Shown: positions 15,633 through 23,511 of the stretch, one piece after another
How positions within the stretch are numbered: position 1 is the stretch's first letter
Layout: every line of letters begins with the position of its first letter
Assembly (NCBI GenBank): GCA_965227455.1
Contig: OZ245752.1
Coordinates: 2,976,001-3,040,000, forward strand
DNA length: 64,000 bases
DNA from: JABDIP01 sp965227455
Lineage (GTDB): Bacteria; Pseudomonadota; Alphaproteobacteria; DSM-16000; Inquilinaceae
Reading direction: 5' to 3'
The notes under the pieces: model-generated
Seen by the model: only the letters and a program-made list of their open reading frames with translations
What the model was told of the DNA's origin: nothing
Database searches by the model: none
Made by a program: the position numbers and the translations under genes

Positions 15633-16957
15633 CACGCCTCCGCCTTGAGCCGCTCTGCGGCGGTATAGGGCGGAACGTTGCGGCCGCCATAGCGGCGGAC
15701 CCGGATATTGGCCTGCTCGGCATGGCCGGCGAAGCCCTCCAGCATGCACAAACGCGAGCAGTATTCGCCGACCATGGCGCTGGCCTCGTCGGTCAGCACC
15801 TTCTGATAGGTGCAGGTCTTCAGGAACTTGCCGACCCACAGCCCGCCGGTGTAGCGCGCAGCCTTGCGCGTCGGCAGGGTATGGTTGGTGCCGATCACCT
15901 TGTCGCCGTAGGAAACATTGGTCCGGGGCCCGAGGAACAGGGCGCCATAATTGGTCATGTTGTCCAGGAACCAGTCGTCCCGGTCGGTCATCACCTGGAC
16001 ATGCTCCGAGGCGATCTCGTCGGCCTTGGCCAGCATGTCGTCGTAGTCGTCGGCCAGGATCACCTGGCCGTATTCATCCCAGGCCTGGCGGGCGATGGCA
16101 CCGGTCGGCATCTGGTCCAGCAGCCGCTCGACCTGCACCACGGTGTCGCGGGCCAGTTTCTCTGATGTGGTCAGCAGGATGGCCGGCGAGTTCGGCCCGT
16201 GCTCGGCCTGGCCCAGAAGATCGACGGCGCAGATCTCGCCGTCGACGGTCTCGTCGGCGATTACCAGGGTTTCGGTCGGGCCGGCGAACAGGTCGATGCC
16301 GACCCGGCCATAGAGCTGGCGTTTGGCTTCGGCCACGAAGGCGTTGCCGGGTCCGACCAGCATATCGACGGCGCCGATCGAGGCGGTGCCGATGGCCATG
16401 GCGCCTATCGCCTGGATGCCGCCCAGCACATAGATCTCGTCGGCACCGGCCAGGTGCTGCGCGGCGACGATCGCCGGCGCCGGCTTGCCCTCGAACGGCG
16501 GGGCGCAGGTCATGACCCGCTTCACGCCCGCGACCTTGGCGGTGAGCACCGACATATGCGCGGAGGCCAGCAGCGGGTACTTACCCCCGGGCACGTAGCA
16601 GCCGACCGAATTCATGGGAATGTGCTTGTGACCCAGGATAACGCCGGGAAGCGTCTCCTCCTCCACCGGCCGCATGGAGGCGAGCTGGATCTCGGCGAAG
16701 TTGCGCACCTGCTTCTGGGCGAAGCGGATGTCCTCGATCTGGTCGACGTTCAGCTGGGCGACGCAGGCCGCGATCTCCTTGGGGCTCAGCCGGTAATCGT
16801 CCCGGTCCCACCGGTCGAATTTGACCGACATCTCGCGCACGGCGGTGTCGCCGCGCGCCTCGATATCGGCCAGCGCCGTCTCGACCACCGAGCGCACCGT
16901 GGCGTCGATGGCCGCGGCTTCCTCGACGTCTTTGCCGTGCTTCAGATATCTCGCCAT
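15632..16957 (-). CDS. HisD-like dehydrogenase (histidinol/sulfopropanediol dehydrogenase family)
   Basis: A 441-residue protein of the histidinol dehydrogenase fold. The positions of the zinc ligands and catalytic pair are retained: Gln250 and His253 (GQAEHG), Glu318-His319 (SEHVQVM), Asp352 (YGDKVIG) and His412 (GFAGHAEQ), so it should be a competent NAD-dependent alcohol-to-acid dehydrogenase. Its place among an ABC importer, an SDR and a LacI regulator, away from his genes, argues for a catabolic role like that of sulfopropanediol dehydrogenase HpsN rather than histidine synthesis. The true substrate could be a sulfonated or ordinary polyol. It follows the single-domain NTF2-like gene after 20 bases. 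Confidence 0.85.
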   Translation of the reverse strand: MARYLKHGKDVEEAAAIDATVRSVVETALADIEARGDTAVREMSVKFDRWDRDDYRLSPKEIAACVAQLNVDQIEDIRFAQKQVRNFAEIQLASMRPVEEETLPGVILGHKHIPMNSVGCYVPGGKYPLLASAHMSVLTAKVAGVKRVMTCAPPFEGKPAPAIVAAQHLAGADEIYVLGGIQAIGAMAIGTASIGAVDMLVGPGNAFVAEAKRQLYGRVGIDLFAGPTETLVIADETVDGEICAVDLLGQAEHGPNSPAILLTTSEKLARDTVVQVERLLDQMPTGAIARQAWDEYGQVILADDYDDMLAKADEIASEHVQVMTDRDDWFLDNMTNYGALFLGPRTNVSYGDKVIGTNHTLPTRKAARYTGGLWVGKFLKTCTYQKVLTDEASAMVGEYCSRLCMLEGFAGHAEQANIRVRRYGGRNVPPYTAAERLKAEA

Positions 16958-16977
16958 TTACCAATATTCTCCACGGA

Positions 16978-17514
16978 TTACTCTGCCGGATCCGGCCGTG
17001 GCGGCGTCTTGTGGCCTTCGTCGTAGACCTCCCAGCCATGGCCGCCGAACGGGTCGACTCCGAGTTGGCGCATCACATGGGGGAAATCGACCATCACCCA
17101 GTTGTCGACGATCTTGCCGTCGACCACCTTCCAGAAATCCATGTAGCGGATCTCGACCCGCTTGCCAGTGGGCGCAATGCCCATGAATTCGCCGGAATGC
17201 ACCGCGTGCTGGGCGCCGAAGCAGGCGCCCCACTCGCCCTGGAAGATGCGCGCCTCGTCGATGCAGATCTTGTCGGAGAAGGCGGCCTGGAACGGCCGCT
17301 GCCAGTTGTCCTGGAATTCCCGCAGACCCGTCTTGGTGCCGCAGCCGGCATTGCCCATCCAACGGAATCCGTCGGCGAAGAACGCCCCCATGCCGTCGAT
17401 CTCATGGTCATTCAGCCCGTCGACCATGCCTTCAATGACGGTCCGGGTTTCGTCCGTCTTCGAGAGGTTGTTATCGCGAGTTAGCGCCGCCTGTTCGGGT
17501 CGGGAGCCCTTCAT
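16978..17514 (-). CDS. single-domain NTF2-like (SnoaL-like ester cyclase) protein
   Basis: A 178-residue NTF2-fold protein, one domain of about 140 residues after a polar N terminus. The conserved end MDFWKVVDGKIVDNWVMVDF followed by RQLGVDP matches the second halves of the tandem NTF2-like proteins encoded at 23512-27437, and WMGNAGCG corresponds to their W-x-GP-x-GIG motif. No signal peptide. The five-base gap to the upstream permease gene and 20 bases to the HisD-like gene place it firmly in the operon. Reaction unknown; possibly a dehydratase, isomerase or lactone-forming/opening enzyme. Confidence 0.8.
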   Translation of the reverse strand: MKGSRPEQAALTRDNNLSKTDETRTVIEGMVDGLNDHEIDGMGAFFADGFRWMGNAGCGTKTGLREFQDNWQRPFQAAFSDKICIDEARIFQGEWGACFGAQHAVHSGEFMGIAPTGKRVEIRYMDFWKVVDGKIVDNWVMVDFPHVMRQLGVDPFGGHGWEVYDEGHKTPPRPDPAE

Positions 17515-17519
17515 CGCCG

Positions 17520-18680
17520 TTATCCCTTCACCGCGCCGGCGGTCAGGCCGGACACGATCTGGCGCTGGAACACCATCACCAGCAGGAACAGCGGCGCGGT
17601 GATGGAGACTGCCGCCGCCACGGCCTCGACCTGGTCGGTGGTGGTGGTCTCGCGGTTGAAGTAGCCGGCGATGGCCGGGACCATGGTCTGGTTCTGCGCG
17701 TCCAGCAGCAGCGAGGTGACCAGGAAGTCGTTATAGGCCAGCAGGAAGCTGAACAGCCCGGTGGTGATCACCCCCGGCCACATCACCGGCATGATCACCC
17801 AGCGGAATGCCTGGAAATGGGTGCAGCCGTCGACCCGGGCGGCCTCGTCCAGATCCATCGGGATGTTCTGGAAGAAGGAGCGCAGCATCCAGATGGTGAA
17901 GGGCTGGTTGATCGAGACCAGCACCGCGATCACCGCCCAGGGCTTGCCGTAGAGGGTCGGCGCCGCCTCGCCCAGAATGGGCCGCAGGATCTCCGCGGAA
18001 TTGATGAAGGGCGGCAGGTAGCCGGCGACCAGCACCGAATGCGGCAGTGCCCGGAACACCAGCGCGATGACCAGCAGCCAGAAGGCGAGCTGGGAACCGG
18101 AACGCGCGAGGCCGTATCCGGCCAGCGTGCCGACCGTCAGCGAGATGGTGACCACCCCGGCGGTGACGATCAGCGAGTTGATGAAGTTCCGGTAGAACTC
18201 GTTCTCGACCCAGACCGCCTGGTAGTGCTCGGTGGTCAAGCCGATGATCGGCTTCCCGAGAGGGCCGAGGATCGCGTTCAGCCCGCTGAGGATCGGTGGC
18301 AGGGCCCCGAAGAAGATGACGATGAACACGAAGCCGAACAGCAGCGAGCCGGCGATCCATCCGAACCAGATCTGGCCGAAGGGCGAATAGCGCGCCACCA
18401 CCCCCGGCAGCCAGCGCACGGCAAGCCGCGCCGTGAACCACAGCGCCGCAATGCCGACGATGATGTCGAGCACGGACAGGCCCTTGCCGGCGGCCCGGGT
18501 TTCCGGCCCGAAGATGACGGCGAAGGGGTTTGCGGCGAAGGAATCCACCGGCACCTTGAAGCTCATCACCGCGATCCAGAACAGCGGAAAGGCGGCCAGC
18601 AGGCACCAGAACGTAAGGAACCCGGCGGAGGAGAGCTTCAGCGCGAGCGGTTGCCGCATGGCCCTGGGGATGGTGCTCAT
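17520..18680 (-). CDS. ABC sugar-type permease (MalG-like, enlarged)
   Basis: A 386-residue permease, about 100 residues longer than usual. The EAA loop EAARVDGCTHFQAFRWVIMP and the C terminus RQIVSGLTAGAVKG identify it as a MalG-like subunit. The extra sequence, about residues 50-150, lies between the first helix and the core domain and includes two hydrophobic stretches (DIIVGIAALWFTARLAV and SLLFGFVFIVIFFGALPPIL), suggesting two additional membrane helices. It overlaps the preceding permease by four bases and is five bases from the NTF2-like gene. Partner ATPase is probably the one at 22330-23385. Confidence 0.9.
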   Translation of the reverse strand: MSTIPRAMRQPLALKLSSAGFLTFWCLLAAFPLFWIAVMSFKVPVDSFAANPFAVIFGPETRAAGKGLSVLDIIVGIAALWFTARLAVRWLPGVVARYSPFGQIWFGWIAGSLLFGFVFIVIFFGALPPILSGLNAILGPLGKPIIGLTTEHYQAVWVENEFYRNFINSLIVTAGVVTISLTVGTLAGYGLARSGSQLAFWLLVIALVFRALPHSVLVAGYLPPFINSAEILRPILGEAAPTLYGKPWAVIAVLVSINQPFTIWMLRSFFQNIPMDLDEAARVDGCTHFQAFRWVIMPVMWPGVITTGLFSFLLAYNDFLVTSLLLDAQNQTMVPAIAGYFNRETTTTDQVEAVAAAVSITAPLFLLVMVFQRQIVSGLTAGAVKG

Positions 18681-19702
18681 AGCCGGCCTCTCCGGTGATC
18701 GCGCCAGGTGCGCAGCAGCAGCGGATAGAGCAGGATCACGATGCCCACCATGGTCAGCATGGCGCTGGCCGAGGCGCGGGAGATCGAGCGGTTGCCGCTG
18801 TCGTCCGGCGTCAGGAAGTCATAGGTCAGCCATTGCAGCGAGATGCGGTGCGCCTGGCTGGAGAAGCCGACGATCTCCTCGAACACGCGATAGGCGTCCA
18901 TCAGGTGGATCAGCGAGATGAAGATGATCAGCGGCATCAGGTGCGGGATGACCACGTAGCGCAGCCGCTCCCAGCGGCTGGCACCGTCGATGATGGCCGA
19001 TTCCAGGGTGTCCTGGTTCACCGTCTGCAGCCCGGCATAGAAGATCACGAAGGCAAAGGGCGCCACATGCCAGACCCGGTAGAACAGCATCAGGATCTCG
19101 ATCGTCCAGCCCTGGGCGAACATGGCGATGTCGCGGTCCAGCCACCATTCCAGGAAGGCGGTCATGATGCCGTCGCCGATGAACAGCCAGCGGATCGACA
19201 GCGCACCGATGACGGGCGTGATGATGAAGGGCAATAGCGAAACGAAGATCACCGGGCCGCGGATCGCCCGGACCGTGTTGTTCACCACCACCGCGATCGC
19301 CAGCCCCATGCCGATGGCCAGCGGCAGGGTGATCAGCGTGAAGGTCAACGTGAAGCGCAGCGCCTTCCAGAAATCGATGGTCAGGAATTCGGAGATGTTG
19401 CCGCCCGCCAACGCGGCCATGGCGCGTTCCGGCTGCAGCACATTCACGAAGCTCTGCAATCCGACGAATTTGGTCTCGGTGATGACCTCGCCATTCTCGT
19501 CCAGGATCGGCCGGGTCTTGGTCTCCGTGTTGCAGATCTGCGCCGTGAAACCCGGCGTGCAGGTTTCGACCTCGACGGTCTCGAACTGCTGCTGGGTGAC
19601 ATAGAAGCTCTGGCTGAAGACGCTGACCAGCGGCGCTGCGATGAACAGGAACATGAGGAAGAGGGACGGGCCGACAAATGCCGCGAACGTCTTGAATTTC
19701 AT
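18677..19702 (-). CDS. ABC sugar-type permease (MalF-like)
   Basis: A 341-residue permease starting MKFKTFAAFVGPSLF, with a GGAGG ribosome-binding site before the ATG at 19702. After the first helix there is a periplasmic insert (about residues 35-75) with two cysteines spaced CTPGFTAQIC that could form a disulfide. The EAA-like coupling loop reads ESAIIDGASRWERLRYVVIP. It is the partner of the enlarged permease that overlaps its 3' end. Upstream, a hairpin separates it from the binding-protein gene. Confidence 0.9.
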   Translation of the reverse strand: MKFKTFAAFVGPSLFLMFLFIAAPLVSVFSQSFYVTQQQFETVEVETCTPGFTAQICNTETKTRPILDENGEVITETKFVGLQSFVNVLQPERAMAALAGGNISEFLTIDFWKALRFTLTFTLITLPLAIGMGLAIAVVVNNTVRAIRGPVIFVSLLPFIITPVIGALSIRWLFIGDGIMTAFLEWWLDRDIAMFAQGWTIEILMLFYRVWHVAPFAFVIFYAGLQTVNQDTLESAIIDGASRWERLRYVVIPHLMPLIIFISLIHLMDAYRVFEEIVGFSSQAHRISLQWLTYDFLTPDDSGNRSISRASASAMLTMVGIVILLYPLLLRTWRDHRRGRL

Positions 19703-19731
19703 GCGTCCCTCCTTTTTCTCCGGTTGCGGTG

Positions 19732-19757
19732 GCCGGAGCGCCCGAAGGCCCTCCGGC
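19732..19757 (-). other. intercistronic stem-loop, binding protein / permease junction
   Basis: GCCGGAG at 19732-19738 pairs with CTCCGGC at 19751-19757; inside, GCC/GGC extends the helix after one C-C mismatch, leaving a CGAA loop. It lies 10 bases after the stop of the first binding-protein gene and upstream of the permease ribosome-binding site. No T-run follows, so mRNA stabilisation or partial attenuation is more likely than full termination. Confidence 0.5.
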
Positions 19758-19767
19758 TTTCGCTTGG

Positions 19768-20973
19768 CTACTGGACCAGTCCGGCCTCGCGGGCGGCGGT
19801 CAGGTAATCGGCCTCGATGTCTTCGAGCGTCTTTGCCGCTTCCTTCGCGCCGGTCAGATAGTCGGCGATGTTGTTCGCGATGGCGGTCTGCATGAGCCCC
19901 ATCGGCACGCTCGCCGGATAGGGCCTGGCGCCCGCCGCTGCCGTCGCGGCCGCGCCTTCGGCGGCGGGCCCCGGCTGATAGCCGTCGACCAGCCACACGG
20001 CGATATCGTTGTTGGCCCGCACCATGTCGGCGTCCATGCCCTCCAAGGCGACCCGGAACGCCGCCTCGGCCTCCTCATCGGTGATGTTGCTAGCGATGAC
20101 GATCCCGTCCCACCACAGGGTGGAAGCCGGAATGGCGCCCTCGACCGGGGTCGGGGCCGACGCCATCTTCACCAGGCCAACGACCTGGCTTTCGTTCGGA
20201 TCATCCATGGCGCCGGCGCGGCTGGCCCAGAGGTTGGCCAGCGCGATCCGGCCTTGCTGGAACTGCTGCTGCACATAGGTGGAGTCGGAGACGAGGTATT
20301 CCGGATCCATGTATGCGGTCAGCCGCTTCATCATCTCCAGCGCGGCAATCCCCTGGTCGTTGGCGACCGCGGGCTGGTTACCCTCAGCGAAGAATTCGCC
20401 GCCATAGCCGAGATACATGTTCACGAATTCAAGCCAGGTGGTGCTCCAGGTCCCGCCCAGCGGGTAATCGACGACACCGGCCCGCTCGATCGTCTCGGCC
20501 GCCGTGAGCACCTCCTCATAGGTCGCCGGCACCGCAATGCCGAGCTCATTCAGGATGTCCTCGCGATACATCAAGTGCTGGGCGTTCACCATCATGGCGA
20601 TCGCCATGATCTGACCATCGAAGGAGATCAGCTGGTTCGGCGACAGGTCCTGGCCGTATTGCGCGACCAGATCGTCGAGCGGGCGGATGATGCCTTCATT
20701 CAGCAGCGGGACGAGCGAGGAATTCGCCACGCCGCCAATGTGATAGAGCGACGGTTCGGCGGCGAAGCCCGCGGCCTGCTTGACCTGGAACTCCTGGCTC
20801 AGCTCGGCCTCGAAGTTCCCGCACTCGGCCATGGCGTCGGCGACAGCCTTCCAGGCCTGGAATCCGGCCGACATGAGCTTGACCGGTACGGCATTCTCGA
20901 AAGCGCACTCGGCCTGGGCGCCGGTTGCGACCAGCGACAGGACAGCGGCCGCGGCGATGGTTTTCAGTTTCAT
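19768..20973 (-). CDS. extracellular solute-binding protein, paralogue 1
   Basis: A 401-residue periplasmic binding protein with a clear signal peptide (MKLKTIAAAAVLSLVATGAQ, cleavage near AQA-ECA). Family landmarks include MMVNAQHLMYREDILNELGI and STLWWDGIVIASNI. It is closely similar along its whole length to the product of the adjacent gene at 21043-22257, and both end YLTAAREAGLVQ, so the pair arose by tandem duplication. The C-terminal third differs most, with an Ala-rich segment (EGAAATAAAGARPYP) here. Ligand unknown; probably sugar-like. Confidence 0.9.
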   Translation of the reverse strand: MKLKTIAAAAVLSLVATGAQAECAFENAVPVKLMSAGFQAWKAVADAMAECGNFEAELSQEFQVKQAAGFAAEPSLYHIGGVANSSLVPLLNEGIIRPLDDLVAQYGQDLSPNQLISFDGQIMAIAMMVNAQHLMYREDILNELGIAVPATYEEVLTAAETIERAGVVDYPLGGTWSTTWLEFVNMYLGYGGEFFAEGNQPAVANDQGIAALEMMKRLTAYMDPEYLVSDSTYVQQQFQQGRIALANLWASRAGAMDDPNESQVVGLVKMASAPTPVEGAIPASTLWWDGIVIASNITDEEAEAAFRVALEGMDADMVRANNDIAVWLVDGYQPGPAAEGAAATAAAGARPYPASVPMGLMQTAIANNIADYLTGAKEAAKTLEDIEADYLTAAREAGLVQ

Positions 20974-21042
20974 TGTTGACCTCCTCTCGGCGGCGCAGGC
21001 CGGTGCGCGTCGCGCTCCGGTTCCGACGCCGACGCGGTTTTG

Positions 21043-22257
21043 TTATTGGACCAGTCCTGCCTCGCGGGCGGCGGTCAGGTACTCGGCTTCGATGTCCGCC
21101 AGCGTCGTGGCGGCGTCCTTCACGCCGGTCAGGAAGTCGGCGACGTTGTTGCCGAGGGCGGAGTGCATCAGGCCCATCTGCGAGCTGGCGGCGTAGGGCA
21201 CGGCGCCGTTCATGGCCGTGTCCATGGCGCCCTGGGCCAGCCGGCCCGGGGTGAAGCCGTCGACCAGCCAGACCGCGACGTCGTTGTTCTCCTGAACCAT
21301 GTCCCGGTCCATGCCCTCCATGGCGACGCGGAAGGCCGCCGCCGCCTCATCGTCGGAGATGTTGCGGGCGATGACGATGCCGTCCCACCAAAGGGTGGAC
21401 GCCGGCCGGCCTCCATCGAACGCCGCCGGTGCGGAGGCCATGGTCACCTGGCCGACGACCTGGCTCTCCGCCGCATCATCCATGGCGCCGGCGCGGCTGG
21501 CCCACAGATTGGCGATGGCGATCTTGCCCTGCTGGAACTGCTGCTGGACGTATGTGGAATCGGAGACGAGGTATTCCGGATCCATGTACTCCGTGAGTCG
21601 CTTCATCATCGCCAGCGCCGAGATGCCGGTCGCGTTGTTGACCGTCGGAGTGTTGTCGTCGGCGAAGAACTGGCCGCCGAAGCCGAGATACATGTTGATG
21701 AATTCCTCGCCGAGGTTCCATCCGGTCTTGTAGGTGCCGCCGAGCGGATACTCGACGACCCCGGCTTGTTGGATGGTTTCGGCGGCGGCCAGCACCTCGT
21801 CATAGGTGGTCGGTACCGCGATGCCGAGATCGTCCAGTATGTCCTGCCGGTACATCAGGTGCTGGGCATTCACCATCATGGCGATCGCCATGATCTGGCC
21901 GTCGATCTTGATCAGCTGGTTTGGCGACAGGTTCTGGCCGTATTGCGCGACCAGGTCGTCGAGCGGGCGGATCGTGCCCTCGTTCAGCAGGGGCACCATG
22001 GTGCCGTTGGACACGCCGCCGATCTGGTAGAGCGCGGGATTCGCGGCGAAGGCAGCCGGCTGCTTGGTGCGGAACTCCTGATCCAACTCGGCCTGGACGT
22101 TGCCGCACTCCGCCATGGCATCTGTGACGGCCTTCCAGGCCTCGAATCCGGCAGTGAGCGATTTAACAGGTACGTCGTTCTGAAATGCGCAGTCGGCGAA
22201 CGCCGCGGACGGGACCAGCATCATTGCGCCGGCCAGTGCGATGGTCTTGAGGTTCAT
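21043..22257 (-). CDS. extracellular solute-binding protein, paralogue 2
   Basis: A 404-residue periplasmic binding protein. The ATG at 22257 is chosen because it gives a normal signal peptide (MNLKTIALAGAMMLVPSAAF, cleavage near AFA-DCA) and sits nine bases after GGGAGACACG; an upstream start would add 11 charged residues. It is the tandem duplicate of the gene at 19768-20973, with a small extra segment near TGWNLGEEF. It would deliver substrate to the permeases at 17520-19702, either with the same ligand at a different affinity or with a different one. Confidence 0.9.
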   Translation of the reverse strand: MNLKTIALAGAMMLVPSAAFADCAFQNDVPVKSLTAGFEAWKAVTDAMAECGNVQAELDQEFRTKQPAAFAANPALYQIGGVSNGTMVPLLNEGTIRPLDDLVAQYGQNLSPNQLIKIDGQIMAIAMMVNAQHLMYRQDILDDLGIAVPTTYDEVLAAAETIQQAGVVEYPLGGTYKTGWNLGEEFINMYLGFGGQFFADDNTPTVNNATGISALAMMKRLTEYMDPEYLVSDSTYVQQQFQQGKIAIANLWASRAGAMDDAAESQVVGQVTMASAPAAFDGGRPASTLWWDGIVIARNISDDEAAAAFRVAMEGMDRDMVQENNDVAVWLVDGFTPGRLAQGAMDTAMNGAVPYAASSQMGLMHSALGNNVADFLTGVKDAATTLADIEAEYLTAAREAGLVQ

Positions 22258-22285
22258 TGGTCGTGTCTCCCTGTTACCTTTACCT

Positions 22286-22309
22286 GGCAACGGCGCGTCC
22301 GCCGTTGCC
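22286..22309 (-). other. intercistronic stem-loop, ATPase / binding-protein junction
   Basis: GGCAACGGC at 22286-22294 and GCCGTTGCC at 22301-22309 form a perfect 9-bp stem with a 6-base loop, between the ATPase stop (22330) and the second binding-protein start (22257). There is no U-tract. It could block 3'-to-5' decay or set relative expression of the ATPase and the abundant binding protein. Confidence 0.5.
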
Positions 22310-22329
22310 GCTGTAAATTCCTGCTCCCT

Positions 22330-23385
22330 TTAAGCGGCGAGGCGCGCGCCGGTCGATTGGTCGAACAGGTGGCAGATCTCCGGCCGGATCTCGAAGCCGA
22401 CCCCGTCGCCGATCTCCGCCCGGTATTCCTTGTCGGCCTTGACCGAAGTCAGCGCGCCGCCGGCGCGCACGGTGACCATGGTCGCTTCTCCCAACAACTC
22501 GACGGAGTAGATCGGCGCAGTGATCTGGGCGCTGCCGTTCGCGGCCACTTGCGCGTCCTCGGCGCGGTAGCCCAAAGTCACCGGGCCGGAATGGCCGTTG
22601 CCAAGCCCCTCGATGCGGACCTGGTCGCCGGTGAACACACCGTCGGCCAACTCGCCGTCGAGCAGGTTCATGGCCGGCGAGCCGATGAAGCCGGCAACGA
22701 AGGTGTTGGCCGGGCGGTCATAGATCTCGGTCGGCGTGCCGACTTGTTGGATGACGCCCTTGTTCATCACCACCACCCGATGGGCCAGAGTCATGGCCTC
22801 GATCTGGTCGTGGGTGACATAGATCGTCGTGACCTTGAGCTCGTGCTGCAGATTCTTGATCTGGGCCCGGGTCGAGACGCGGAGCTTGGCGTCCAGGTTC
22901 GACAGCGGCTCGTCCATCAGGAACACGGTCGGCTGGCGGACAATGGCGCGGGCCAGGGCGACGCGCTGGCGCTGGCCGCCGGACAGCTCCGCCGGCTTGC
23001 GATGCAGGAACTCGGTCAGCTCGACCATTTCCGCCGCCCGCATGACCCGGCCGTCATGATCGGCCTGCGGCACCTTCCGCACCTTCAGCGGGAAGCGGAT
23101 GTTGTCGTAGACGTTCATGTTCGGATAAAGCCCGTAGCTCTGGAACACCATCGCCACGTCGCGATCCTTGGGATCGAGCTCGTTGACCACCCGCTCGCCG
23201 ATCTTGATCTCGCCGTCGGACGGGTCTTCCAGCCCGGCGATCATCCGCATGGTGGTGGTCTTGCCGCAGCCCGACGGGCCCAGCAGGACCAGGAATTCGC
23301 GATCGGCGATGGTCAGGTCGAAATTGTCGACGCCGACGAAATTGCCCCAACGCTTACAGACGTTCTGAAGCCGGATTTCGGCCAT
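22330..23385 (-). CDS. ABC importer ATP-binding protein (MalK/UgpC type)
   Basis: A 351-residue CUT1-class ATPase. Walker A GPSGCGKTT is at 36-44, the signature LSGGQRQR at 134-141, and Walker B VFLMDEP follows; the C-terminal third is the OB-fold regulatory domain. The ATG at 23385 is preceded by GGGGGGAG at the correct spacing; starting further upstream would include 17 non-family residues. It is the first gene of the minus-strand operon and is transcribed from the operator-containing region at 23386-23511. It probably serves the permeases at 17520-19702. Confidence 0.93.
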   Translation of the reverse strand: MAEIRLQNVCKRWGNFVGVDNFDLTIADREFLVLLGPSGCGKTTTMRMIAGLEDPSDGEIKIGERVVNELDPKDRDVAMVFQSYGLYPNMNVYDNIRFPLKVRKVPQADHDGRVMRAAEMVELTEFLHRKPAELSGGQRQRVALARAIVRQPTVFLMDEPLSNLDAKLRVSTRAQIKNLQHELKVTTIYVTHDQIEAMTLAHRVVVMNKGVIQQVGTPTEIYDRPANTFVAGFIGSPAMNLLDGELADGVFTGDQVRIEGLGNGHSGPVTLGYRAEDAQVAANGSAQITAPIYSVELLGEATMVTVRAGGALTSVKADKEYRAEIGDGVGFEIRPEICHLFDQSTGARLAA

Positions 23386-23421
23386 GGCTCCCCCCTGTCG
23401 CGAGCCCGCGCAGCGATTGGA

Positions 23422-23490
23422 TGCATACGCTTGCAAAAAAGACTAGACACGGGTTGGAGTTCTTTGCAAGGATTTTTGCAAGCGTATGCA
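23422..23490. promoter_or_regulatory. paired inverted LacI-type operators in a divergent promoter
   Basis: TGCATACGCTTGCAAAAA at 23422-23439 and its exact reverse complement at 23473-23490 lie between the divergent ATPase gene (start 23385, minus) and the NTF2-like gene (start 23512, plus). Each copy has a 14-bp partly palindromic core, TGCA-TACGCT-TGCA or its complement, resembling LacI-family operators. The core centres are about 55 bp apart, close to five helical turns, which suits DNA looping. The LacI regulator encoded at 13843-14868 is the natural candidate; control of both transcription units follows as inference. Confidence 0.7.
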
Positions 23491-23511
23491 AATTAGTCTC
23501 CGGAGCCCGAG

